Shown one piece after another: positions 1 to 7,940 of a stretch of DNA of 17,982 nt. Below the pieces are notes generated by a model. That model made no database searches, was not told the origin of the DNA, and saw only the letters and a list, made by a program, of their open reading frames with translations. Source of the stretch: Prevotella sp. (GTDB lineage Bacteria > Bacteroidota > Bacteroidia > Bacteroidales > Dysgonomonadaceae); the NCBI GenBank assembly GCA_031263965.1, contig JAISES010000061.1, positions 1 to 17,982 on the forward strand, read 5' to 3'. The translations under genes were made by a program, and so were the position numbers. The first letter of the stretch is position 1; every line of letters starts with the position of its first letter.

Positions 1-33
1 AATATCCAACTGATAAACAATTTTGTTAAATCA

Positions 34-46
34 AAACAGTTTCTAA
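34..46 (+). repeat. Third copy of the AAACAGTTTCTAA repeat end
   Basis: AAACAGTTTCTAA occurs here exactly as at 258-270, and inverted at 70-82 in slightly altered form. The bases before it are AT-rich, so this may be the right end of another copy of the same element that begins outside the window. Without the upstream sequence this cannot be decided. Confidence 0.35.
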
Positions 47-69
47 TCAGGATGACGTACTTATATCTT

Positions 70-270
70 TAAGAAACTGTTTGAATTTTATCGAAAAATA
101 TTATTATAGGATTTGAAAAAAAACTTCTTAGCAATTTTTTTATGCTCTTTTCAGCGTATTTTATCCTTTTTCCTTTTGGTTTAGCCCGCTAAACCTACAA
201 GCAAAAAGAAAAAAATCCATCTGAAAATAACTATAAAAAATATTTGCTATAAAATTTAAACAGTTTCTAA
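70..270. repeat. MITE-like inverted-repeat element (AT-rich)
   Basis: The ends of this roughly 200-bp non-coding stretch are inverted copies of each other. AGAAACTGTTT at 72-82 pairs with AAACAGTTTCT at 258-268. The match continues inward through AATTTTAT, giving terminal inverted repeats of about 22 bp with two mismatches. Near the middle (178-195) is a perfect hairpin, GGTTTAGC-CC-GCTAAACC. There is no ORF inside. A non-autonomous transposable element or a palindromic intergenic repeat fits this structure. A transcription terminator of an upstream gene using the central hairpin is an alternative. I see no convincing target-site duplication. Confidence 0.5.
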
Positions 271-340
271 AAAAAACATTCTATCTATTAGATAAGGCTG
301 CCTGTCACCCGACTAATGATAGAATAACACAGGATTTTTA

Positions 341-348
341 TATATTCG
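341..348 (+). promoter_or_regulatory. Candidate -7 box for the HTCS gene
   Basis: TATATTCG matches the Bacteroides -7 consensus TAnnTTTG at all but one defined position and lies 33 bp before the preferred ATG at 382. No good TTTG -33 box is seen at the usual distance, so this is a weak call. If it is right, transcription starts near 355, which disfavours the TTG at 358 as the start codon. Confidence 0.3.
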
Positions 349-381
349 CTCCCATACTTGGGAATCAAATCTTTCAGCTTG

Positions 382-3300
382 ATGAAAATATTAAAGGTCT
401 TATTTCTAATACATCTGCTGTTTATATCTTTTGCAGAACCATCTTTTGCCATCTATACTATACATAAAACGTATAATTTAGACCTGTCTAACAATGCAAT
501 CCTCTGTATGCACCAAGACAATGACGGCTATATGTGGTTCGGCACCTATGACGGATTAAATCTGTACAATGGTAAAAATGTATTCGTTTACAGATTCGAG
601 ATGGACAACCCGAATACCCTGTCCAGTAATATAATCCACAAAATATCGCATGCAGATAAAGACCATCTTTGGATATCAACATTCCTGGGTCTGAATAAAT
701 TTTCATTGAAAGAAAGAAAAGTTACGGAAACATATACAGAATGTCCCGAAGCCAGACTGATAGCATCTGATAAGAAAGGTAACTGCTGGGTTATATGCAA
801 AAAAAATTACATATCATATTATACAGCAAAAAGTAAAAAATTCAGGGATATCCATTTCCCGGGAATCAATGTAGATAACGTTATTGAGATATTTGCAGAT
901 AATGATGACAAGCTCTGTATCGCAATGGCTGACGGAAAAATGAAAAAAATCATATTCTCTGATCAACAGGGATATTATAATCCGGAAATAACCGTAACAG
1001 AAGTAAAAATCCATAACAAAAACATTACGAATATATTTTATGAAAACGGGAAAATCTATTTTATAAACAGTAGTGGACAACTATTTTTATACGATACTGC
1101 CGGTCTCGACCCGAAAGACATATTCCTTTCCGATCTCTCCCGGCTAATGAATGTATATGGCCGTATTTCAGGATTTTTCTCCTTTAATAATATTTTTTTC
1201 GTATCTTTCAATACAGGTGGTGTTTTTATGCTGGATGCAAAAAACGGCTATATCCCCGAAACAGTAAGCACAGGTATCGGGATATTCTGCATATTAAAGG
1301 ATAAAAAACAAGACCTGATATGGATAGGGACAGACGGGCATGGTGTACAATTATATTATCAAAGCCATGAAATATTCAAGAATATAACTTTCAACAACCT
1401 TCCCGTTAAAATACAAAAACCTGTAAGATCCGTATATACAGATGAATATGATAATCTATGGATAGGTACTAAAGGCGATGGCATAATAAAAATTAAAAAT
1501 TACGAAGAATTGCATAATCAGGTAGTACCGCCATCCCTATACCGGCATTTTACTACAGAGAACGGCCTGTCTAACAATTCCGTTTTTTGTTTCCTGCAAA
1601 GTAAATTCTATAATATAATCTGGATAGGAACAGACGGGCCGGGCCTTTCATACTATTCATACCGCGATAATAAAATAAAGACATTGCCCAGTCGCCAGAT
1701 TGGAAAAGTACATTCCATCTGTGAGATAAATTCCGAAACATTGTGGCTGGCAACAGCAGGAAACGGTTTGCTGGAAGTTACCCTGAATGAAAAGAATGCC
1801 CAATTATCGGTTCGGAGGGTTAATGAGTTTTTCCCTAAAAAAGGAGACAGGGTATGTAATGAATTCCATTCCATGAGCTACGACGGAAAGTCTACCCTGT
1901 TTGTAGGAAGCAGGGGCGGGTACGGCGTTCTTCGCTTCAATGTTGTAAGCAAACAGTATGAATTTATACGAATGAACAGAGGCGAAAACTCTGCTATTGG
2001 GGATGTATTATGTGTACATCAAAGCAAAGACTCTACTTTTTATATCGGAGCCAGTTCGGGAATGACCAAAATCCGGTTTTTAGCAGACGGCAATAATACC
2101 GTAAAACAATTCGACAGGAAAAATGGAATAGCCAACGATATGATTCATGGTATCCTTGAAGATGGGGACGGCTTTATAATATGGCTGAGCACAAACAAAG
2201 GCCTGACAAAATACAATCCTCAAAACGATTTTTTTCACAACTATTCGCATCCGGAACTATCCGTAACCGAGTTTTCAGATGATGCATACTGGAAAAGTCC
2301 GCAGACCAACAGGCTTTTTTTTGGAGGGATAAATGGCCTCGTATGGGTAGATCCTGACAAAGACCTGCCGCCAGTCAACTATAAGCCCGAACTGAATTTC
2401 TTTGATCTCAAAATATCAGGGGAAAGACATGCTTTAAAAGATTATATGAATAAAGACGGACATATAAAACTTCCGTCAAATATATCGTCATTTACAATCT
2501 CATTTATAGCTCTCGATTATATAAACGGAGATAATTATGAATATTCTTATTTTCTGGAAAATTATAATACTGCGTGGACCGAACTGCAAAAAACAAACGA
2601 AGTCACATTCACAAACCTTCCTTACGGGGATTACATACTGAAAGTCAAATACAAAAACGATGTGTTTGGCTCCGAAACAGAATATTACTCCTTAAATATA
2701 ACAAAACTGGCTCCATGGTACTTTACCGTATTTGCCTTTATAGGATATAGCATACTCTTCCTGTTAACCTGTGCATACATCTTATACACCATTCACCGCA
2801 GAATAACAAAAAAACAAATACTGATAGCAAAAAAAATCAGGGAGGAACAAAAAGAAAAACTACTGGAAGCAAAATTGAATTTCTTCACCAATGTCACCCA
2901 TGAATTTTGTACTCCTCTTACAGTAATAAAAGGAGTGAGCGACTATATTGAAAAGTCGGCGGAAGTAGATAAGAACATTTGTAAATATACAGGTATATTG
3001 CGTGATAATGTAGCCAACCTGAGCGGACTGATACAGGAGATTCTCGATTTCAGGAAGATGGAAGAAGGAAAGTCCAACTTTAGTTACATCGAGGAGGCTT
3101 CGATTTCAGGCCTGATAAGAAAGCAAATGGAATGGTTCATTCCCGTTGCAGAAGAAAATCGCATAACATTTGAAATTTCAATGCCTGACAATTTATATTG
3201 GAATACGAATATATTCGGCTTCAACAGGGTATTGGTCAACTTGCTTTCCAATGCCTTTAAATATGCCGCAGAAGGAGGAACGGTGAAAATATCGGCGGAA

Positions 3301-4398
3301 ATAAATGACGGGCAGCTCTCTCTTCTTGTATATAATACAGGACACGGAATAGAAGAGTCAAAAATACCCTTCATATTCGACCGTTATGGCGTGCCGGAAA
3401 GTATGGAGGCAAATAATTCATATTCATTGATGACATCACGGCACGGTTTAGGCCTGTCTATATGCCACGATATTGTAGAATCTCTCGACGGCAATATTTC
3501 AGTCAGGAGTGAAGTAGGCAAATTTGCTGAATTTATGGTAGTATTGCCGGTACTTCCCGTCACAGCAAGCGAACAGGACAGAGATGGCAAAAGCATTGAT
3601 CCGGAGAATGAAGAATTGTTGATCGAAGTTGCAGGGGAAAAGCAGACCGTTTTGATTGTTGATGACAATAAGGATATAGTGTGGCTCATCTCAGATATTT
3701 TATCCGGCAGTTATCATATCCGAAGCGCCTATAATGTTACTGAAGCCCTCAAAATTATAGAATCGGAGACACTTTCCCTTATCATTACCGATATCATGAT
3801 GCCGGGAATGGATGGCCTGGAATTTATAAACAAGCTGAAAAATGATAAACTCACAAAGCACATACCGCTTGTAATTGTATCGGCTAAAATCAGCGAGAAA
3901 GATCAAGCGGAAGGACTGGATATAGGAGCAGACGTCTATCTGACCAAACCTTTTTCGCCTCTTGTGCTTCGCTCGGTCATAAACCGTTTATTAGCGGTGA
4001 AAGATGAACTGAAAGATTATTTCTATTCCCCCGAAAGCGCATATAAGTATTCGGACGGACAATTGATCCATCAGGACGATAAAGCCTTTACGGACTCTGT
4101 CATAGATATTATATCGGATAATGTGACAGACGAGAACCTGCGGCCCGAATTCATCGCGGAAAAATTGAATCTGAATACCCGCACCCTATATCGTAAGTTA
4201 AAGAAAACAACGGCGCTATCTCCCAACGATTTTATTAAAGATTACAGGTTTGCGCTGGCAGCCAGGTTGCTTATTACAACGAATCACACCATTCAGGAAA
4301 TCATGTATAAAACAGGAATTAGTAATAAGTCCTATTTTTACCGCGAATTTCTGAAAAAATATAACATGACCCCCAGGGAATACCGGATACGCAAGTGA
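382..4398 (+). CDS. Hybrid two-component system regulator (HTCS), PUL sensor/activator
   Basis: One-protein sensor kinase and transcription factor of 1338 residues. The order is: signal peptide (about 1-23); a periplasmic sensor of ten or more Reg_prop beta-propeller motifs such as MWFGTYDGL, IWIGTDGHG and LWIGTKGDG (about 45-660); a Y_Y_Y domain (about 667-773); one membrane helix (about 778-803); a HisKA box with phospho-acceptor His840 in THEFCTPLT; HATPase_c with N-box NLLSNAFKYA; a receiver domain with Asp1094-Asp1095 and phospho-acceptor Asp1137 in TDIMMPGMDG, plus the LTKPF lysine; and a C-terminal AraC-type double helix-turn-helix ending in MTPREYR. The ATG at 382 is chosen because it begins directly with a signal peptide. 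A TTG at 358 would add eight residues. In this family a periplasmic oligosaccharide usually triggers phosphorelay and activation of the neighbouring susC/D operon. The H-box has Phe-Cys where Leu/Ile-Arg is usual. Confidence 0.96.
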   Translation: MKILKVLFLIHLLFISFAEPSFAIYTIHKTYNLDLSNNAILCMHQDNDGYMWFGTYDGLNLYNGKNVFVYRFEMDNPNTLSSNIIHKISHADKDHLWISTFLGLNKFSLKERKVTETYTECPEARLIASDKKGNCWVICKKNYISYYTAKSKKFRDIHFPGINVDNVIEIFADNDDKLCIAMADGKMKKIIFSDQQGYYNPEITVTEVKIHNKNITNIFYENGKIYFINSSGQLFLYDTAGLDPKDIFLSDLSRLMNVYGRISGFFSFNNIFFVSFNTGGVFMLDAKNGYIPETVSTGIGIFCILKDKKQDLIWIGTDGHGVQLYYQSHEIFKNITFNNLPVKIQKPVRSVYTDEYDNLWIGTKGDGIIKIKNYEELHNQVVPPSLYRHFTTENGLSNNSVFCFLQSKFYNIIWIGTDGPGLSYYSYRDNKIKTLPSRQIGKVHSICEINSETLWLATAGNGLLEVTLNEKNAQLSVRRVNEFFPKKGDRVCNEFHSMSYDGKSTLFVGSRGGYGVLRFNVVSKQYEFIRMNRGENSAIGDVLCVHQSKDSTFYIGASSGMTKIRFLADGNNTVKQFDRKNGIANDMIHGILEDGDGFIIWLSTNKGLTKYNPQNDFFHNYSHPELSVTEFSDDAYWKSPQTNRLFFGGINGLVWVDPDKDLPPVNYKPELNFFDLKISGERHALKDYMNKDGHIKLPSNISSFTISFIALDYINGDNYEYSYFLENYNTAWTELQKTNEVTFTNLPYGDYILKVKYKNDVFGSETEYYSLNITKLAPWYFTVFAFIGYSILFLLTCAYILYTIHRRITKKQILIAKKIREEQKEKLLEAKLNFFTNVTHEFCTPLTVIKGVSDYIEKSAEVDKNICKYTGILRDNVANLSGLIQEILDFRKMEEGKSNFSYIEEASISGLIRKQMEWFIPVAEENRITFEISMPDNLYWNTNIFGFNRVLVNLLSNAFKYAAEGGTVKISAEINDGQLSLLVYNTGHGIEESKIPFIFDRYGVPESMEANNSYSLMTSRHGLGLSICHDIVESLDGNISVRSEVGKFAEFMVVLPVLPVTASEQDRDGKSIDPENEELLIEVAGEKQTVLIVDDNKDIVWLISDILSGSYHIRSAYNVTEALKIIESETLSLIITDIMMPGMDGLEFINKLKNDKLTKHIPLVIVSAKISEKDQAEGLDIGADVYLTKPFSPLVLRSVINRLLAVKDELKDYFYSPESAYKYSDGQLIHQDDKAFTDSVIDIISDNVTDENLRPEFIAEKLNLNTRTLYRKLKKTTALSPNDFIKDYRFALAARLLITTNHTIQEIMYKTGISNKSYFYREFLKKYNMTPREYRIRK

Positions 4399-4429
4399 TC
4401 GGCACAGTTTTCGAAGTGATATCAAATTA

Positions 4430-4504
4430 GTATCCTAATAAGCAAAAAAGGTATCCTAATCGACCATTGGTCGATTAGGATACCTTTTTTGCTTATTAGG
4501 ATAC
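4430..4504. repeat. 75-bp palindrome: doubled HTCS operator and possible terminator
   Basis: Two 37-bp arms (4430-4466 and 4468-4504) are exact reverse complements around a single T at 4467. Each arm contains two AGGATAC half-sites 21 bp apart, so there are four: 4430-4436 and 4451-4457 on the minus strand, 4477-4483 and 4498-4504 on the plus strand. It begins 32 bp after the HTCS stop codon. As RNA it would fold into a very long hairpin and could end the HTCS transcript, although no T-run follows the stem. The right arm matches the element before operon 2, so at least that half is probably an operator. Confidence 0.9.
4477..4504 (+). promoter_or_regulatory. Predicted HTCS operator of the susC operon (AGGATAC direct repeat)
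   Basis: AGGATAC at 4477-4483 is repeated at 4498-4504, two helical turns (21 bp) apart, with the T-rich linker CTTTTTTGC after the first half-site. The element at 12952-12979 matches it at 24 of 28 positions with the same spacing. The shared motif before two operons of one locus, next to an AraC-type regulator with two helix-turn-helix motifs, makes it the likely binding site of that regulator. Binding itself is inferred. Confidence 0.75.
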
Positions 4505-4526
4505 CTTGAAAGACTTTCATATTACT

Positions 4527-4534
4527 TAACATTG
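4527..4534 (+). promoter_or_regulatory. Predicted -7 box of the susC operon
   Basis: TAACATTG resembles the Bacteroides -7 consensus TAnnTTTG with one mismatch. It starts after a 22-bp spacer from the last AGGATAC, exactly as the matching box TATACTTG (13002-13009) does in front of operon 2. No TTTG -33 box is evident, as expected for an activator-dependent promoter. The predicted transcript start is near 4541. Confidence 0.6.
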
Positions 4535-4540
4535 CGAATA

Positions 4541-4750
4541 TTTTCTATATGCCATATTTAAAAACAGAAAAGTAAGACGGCTTTAGCAAGTTTTCAAGAT
4601 AAGTCTTTAAAATGGTCGGATAGAAGTTAACCGGAAATAATAACCCATTGTTTGAGGCAAAAGGGTTCGTACCTCAAATACAATGCAAAAAGTAATGGAG
4701 CCCGCTAATTTATTAACCTTATATATCAATCAAATTTAAAATGAAAAATT
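4541..4750 (+). promoter_or_regulatory. Long susC 5' leader with stem-loop
   Basis: If transcription starts near 4541, susC has a leader of about 210 nt, against about 25 nt for operon 2. The leader contains a stem-loop at 4646-4685: CATTGTTTGAGG pairs with CCTCAAA-TA-CAATG, leaving a two-base bulge and a 14-nt loop. The last 50 bases before the ATG are AT-rich. No known riboswitch is recognised. Leader control or a small-RNA target are possibilities only. Confidence 0.4.
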
Positions 4751-7700
4751 ATGAGTGAGAAATTGAAACATTGCTTTAAAAAAAAGCATTACGTCAAATC
4801 ATTATTGGCGTTGATGTTGCTGATTTTATCCACTACGGAAATGCTGGCGCAAAGCAGTTCTGTAGCAGGACGTGTCTCTGATGAAAAGGGCGAGCTGCTC
4901 ATTGGTGTGAGTATTTCGGAGAAAGGTACAACTAATGGTACAATGACTGATGTAAACGGTCAGTATAATCTCAGGCTGACAACTGACAGTCCGGTATTAA
5001 CGATTTCGTATGTCGGATATAAACCGCAGGAAATAAAAGTCGGCAACTCAAAAATTGTTGATATCGTATTGGTGGAAAATGTATCCGCTTTGGACGAGGT
5101 CGCAGTAGTTGCCTATGGTATCCAGCGCAAAGTATCTATTGTAGGTGCGCAGTCTTCTCTGAAGATGGACGATATTAAAATGCCGACGGCCAATTTATCT
5201 TCGGTCATTGCAGGTCGTTTGGCAGGTGTAGTTGCCGTACAGCGTACAGGAGAGCCCGGGCACGATAATTCAGATATCTGGATTCGTGGTATCTCTACTT
5301 TTACCAACCAGAATTCGAGTCCTTTAGTGTTGGTGGATGGAGTAGAACGTAGCTTTAATAATATCGATCCGGAAGATATAGAATCCTTTACTGTATTGAA
5401 AGACGCTTCCGCTACTGCCGTTTATGGTGTTCGCGGTGCAAACGGCGTTATCCTGATCAAAACGAAACCGGGTAAAGTAGGCAAGCCGCAATTCAACGTC
5501 GACTTTTACGAAGGTTTTGTAACATTAACCAAACGCCCGAAGTTGGCGGATGCTTATACCTATATGGATGCGGCCAATGAGGCATATATGAATACAAATG
5601 GCAGTTTGCTGTATACGCCTCAATATATCGAGGCTACCAGAAAGGCTAACGGGCTATTGGCGAATGACAATCCGGTAATGTATAACCCCTATCTCTATCC
5701 GGCAGTGAACTGGATGGATGAGTTGTTTAACGACTGGGGGCACAATCGCCGTGTAAATATGAGCGTAAGAGGTGGTGTACCCAATGCTACTTACTATGTA
5801 TCATTGAGTTATTATAACGAAGAAGGTCTGACACGTACGGCTCGTATGGAAAATTATGATGCCAACATGCGTTACGACCGTTATAATTATACAGCTAACC
5901 TGAACCTGAAACCTACGGAAACCACAACGATAGACTTGGGATTCAGCGGCTATTTATCCACGGGGAACTATCCGCAACAGTCCACCAGTAGCCTCTTTTC
6001 GTCAGCTATGGCTATTAATCCTGTTTATTTGCCGCTAATGATGCCCGACGGTACGGTGTCCGGTATTTCGGTGAATGGGGATTTCCGTAATCCTTATGCC
6101 GATCTGATCCGTCGCGGATATACGAATGAATCGAGAAATCAGTTGAATTCTAATATCAAGGTCGTACAGGATTTAGGTCTTTGGGGATGGAGTAAAGGAT
6201 TAACAGCGTCAGCCATGATTGCTTTTGACGTGAATAATGCGCGTAACTTAAATTACACGAAACGCGAAGATACTTTTAATTTCACCGGTTCAAAGGATAC
6301 AGCCACAGGGCTATGGAATGACGATGTGTATGACGCGGATGGCAATTACCGTGTGGGACGCACTTTTCAAGGCAATAAAGAACTTGCTTTCGGGCAGAGT
6401 GCCTCCGATTCAAGAAGTACTTACTTTGAAGCGGCTCTGAATTACGACCGTTCTTTCAACTTGCATCGTATAGGAGGACTACTCCTTTATAATCAGAAAA
6501 TATCCCGTCAGAGTGCGGATAATCTGGTAAACTCTTTATCTTACAAGCAACAAGGTATTGCAGCCCGCGTCACTTATTCGTGGAACGACCGTTACTTCTT
6601 TGAAGCGAATGGCGGCTACAATGGCTCCGAAAACTTCAGTCCGAATAAACGTTTTGGATTTTTCCCTGCTTTCGGTATAGGATGGGCCGTTTCCAATGAA
6701 GACTTCTGGGAACCGTTGCGGAAATATGCGTCCTACGTTAAGCTTCGCTATACCGACGGACTGGTAGGTACTGATGCTGTGACCAACCGGCGTTTTATGT
6801 ACCTGGCCCAAATGGCGGCAGTAGACGGTTATCGTTTTGGGGATCAAAACGGCGCTGTTGCCGGTTGGGGATTCTCCAGATATAGCGCCAATGTAGGATG
6901 GTCTACTTCCAGAAAACAAGATTTAGGTATCGACCTGAAATTTCTGAAAGATAATCTTTCCATTACGATGGATATATTCAAAGAGCATCGAAAAGATATT
7001 TTCCTTACCCGTGCTGTTATTCCCGATTATTCGGGATTTATCGAGATGCCTTATGCAAATTTAGGCGTAGTGGATAATAAAGGTATTGAAGCAACATTGG
7101 AATATACCCAGCAATTGGCTAAAAAGGTATTTTTGACGGTTCGTGGAAATGTTTCATGGAATGAAGATGAGATTGTCGAAAACGATGACCCCGTTGCTAA
7201 ATATCCATGGATAGAGAGAAGGGGAACAAATGTAAACGGCCGTTGGGGATGGATCTCCGAAGGTTTGTTTACAAGTAACGCGGATATAATGGATCATGCC
7301 AGGCAGTTTGGTGAAGAATACCCCGGGCAGCTTTCCGAAGTGGGTGATATCAAATATAAAGATCTGAACGGTGACGGCGTAATCGATGACTACGACAGAT
7401 GTTTGATCGGACAAGGCGATGTTCCCAAAATATACTATGGCTTTGGAGCGGATCTGCAAGTTGGCGATTTCTCCATCGGAGCCCTCTTTGCAGGTACTGC
7501 AAAAGCAGACCGCTGCGTAGACGGTAGCGCTATCTATCCTTTTTCCGACGTTACCGGCGTAAGTAACCTGTTTGCCAATATAGACGACAGGTGGTCTGCC
7601 GACGACCCTACTAATCAGGATGTTTTCTATCCGCGTTTACATTTTGGGTCTGCTCCTAACGCAAACAATACCAGAACCAGCACCTGGTGGCAGAAAGATG

Positions 7701-7918
7701 TCAGTTTCTTGCGTCTGAAACAGGTAACCGTGTCCTATAATCTCCCTAAGAAAATAATGGATAAGACATTCCTGAAAAGTGCGCGCATATACCTGATGGG
7801 TACTAACCTTCTGACGTTTTCCAATTTTGATTTGTGGGATCCGGAATTGAATACCAATAACGGTACTTCGTATCCAAACGCCCGCACTTACTCAATAGGT
7901 GTAAATGTAAGTTTTTAA
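4751..7918 (+). CDS. susC: SusC/RagA-type TonB-dependent outer-membrane transporter
   Basis: Outer-membrane channel of 1055 residues, a normal length for SusC proteins, which imports oligosaccharides using TonB energy. A signal peptide ends near Ala33 (TEMLA before Gln34). A carboxypeptidase-regulatory-like beta-sandwich follows (about 37-110), as is usual in this family, then the plug (about 118-240) with the family signatures VLVDGVERSFNNIDPEDIES and LKDASATAVYGVRGANGVI, then the beta-barrel ending in the aromatic C-terminus GVNVSF. An EF-hand-like loop DLNGDGVIDDYD (about 871-882) is often seen in SusC proteins. The gene is followed after 22 bp by susD, its lid partner. It is the first gene of operon 1 and follows the predicted HTCS promoter. 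The exact sugar cannot be read from the sequence; GH92 neighbours suggest alpha-mannosides. Confidence 0.96.
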   Translation: MSEKLKHCFKKKHYVKSLLALMLLILSTTEMLAQSSSVAGRVSDEKGELLIGVSISEKGTTNGTMTDVNGQYNLRLTTDSPVLTISYVGYKPQEIKVGNSKIVDIVLVENVSALDEVAVVAYGIQRKVSIVGAQSSLKMDDIKMPTANLSSVIAGRLAGVVAVQRTGEPGHDNSDIWIRGISTFTNQNSSPLVLVDGVERSFNNIDPEDIESFTVLKDASATAVYGVRGANGVILIKTKPGKVGKPQFNVDFYEGFVTLTKRPKLADAYTYMDAANEAYMNTNGSLLYTPQYIEATRKANGLLANDNPVMYNPYLYPAVNWMDELFNDWGHNRRVNMSVRGGVPNATYYVSLSYYNEEGLTRTARMENYDANMRYDRYNYTANLNLKPTETTTIDLGFSGYLSTGNYPQQSTSSLFSSAMAINPVYLPLMMPDGTVSGISVNGDFRNPYADLIRRGYTNESRNQLNSNIKVVQDLGLWGWSKGLTASAMIAFDVNNARNLNYTKREDTFNFTGSKDTATGLWNDDVYDADGNYRVGRTFQGNKELAFGQSASDSRSTYFEAALNYDRSFNLHRIGGLLLYNQKISRQSADNLVNSLSYKQQGIAARVTYSWNDRYFFEANGGYNGSENFSPNKRFGFFPAFGIGWAVSNEDFWEPLRKYASYVKLRYTDGLVGTDAVTNRRFMYLAQMAAVDGYRFGDQNGAVAGWGFSRYSANVGWSTSRKQDLGIDLKFLKDNLSITMDIFKEHRKDIFLTRAVIPDYSGFIEMPYANLGVVDNKGIEATLEYTQQLAKKVFLTVRGNVSWNEDEIVENDDPVAKYPWIERRGTNVNGRWGWISEGLFTSNADIMDHARQFGEEYPGQLSEVGDIKYKDLNGDGVIDDYDRCLIGQGDVPKIYYGFGADLQVGDFSIGALFAGTAKADRCVDGSAIYPFSDVTGVSNLFANIDDRWSADDPTNQDVFYPRLHFGSAPNANNTRTSTWWQKDVSFLRLKQVTVSYNLPKKIMDKTFLKSARIYLMGTNLLTFSNFDLWDPELNTNNGTSYPNARTYSIGVNVSF

Positions 7919-7940
7919 TTAACAATTAGTAAGCAGAAGT

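Noticed and set aside
358..381. TTG start giving an HTCS eight residues longer
   Set aside because: The ATG at 382 opens directly with a good signal peptide, and a candidate -7 box at 341-348 would place the transcript start next to the TTG.
4400..4430. Mirror-image promoter on the minus strand from the left arm of the palindrome
   Set aside because: At the conserved 22-bp spacing the minus strand reads CTGTGCCG rather than TAnnnTTG, so a divergent promoter antisense to the HTCS gene is not supported.
4741..4758. Micro-ORF of five codons overlapping the susC start
   Set aside because: ATG at 4741 with stop at 4756-4758 could couple translation, but so short a frame is expected by chance in AT-rich sequence and has no supporting signal.
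7361..7396. EF-hand/dockerin-like calcium loop in SusC
   Set aside because: Such DxNxDGxxD loops are common in SusC proteins and do not indicate a cellulosome-type dockerin.
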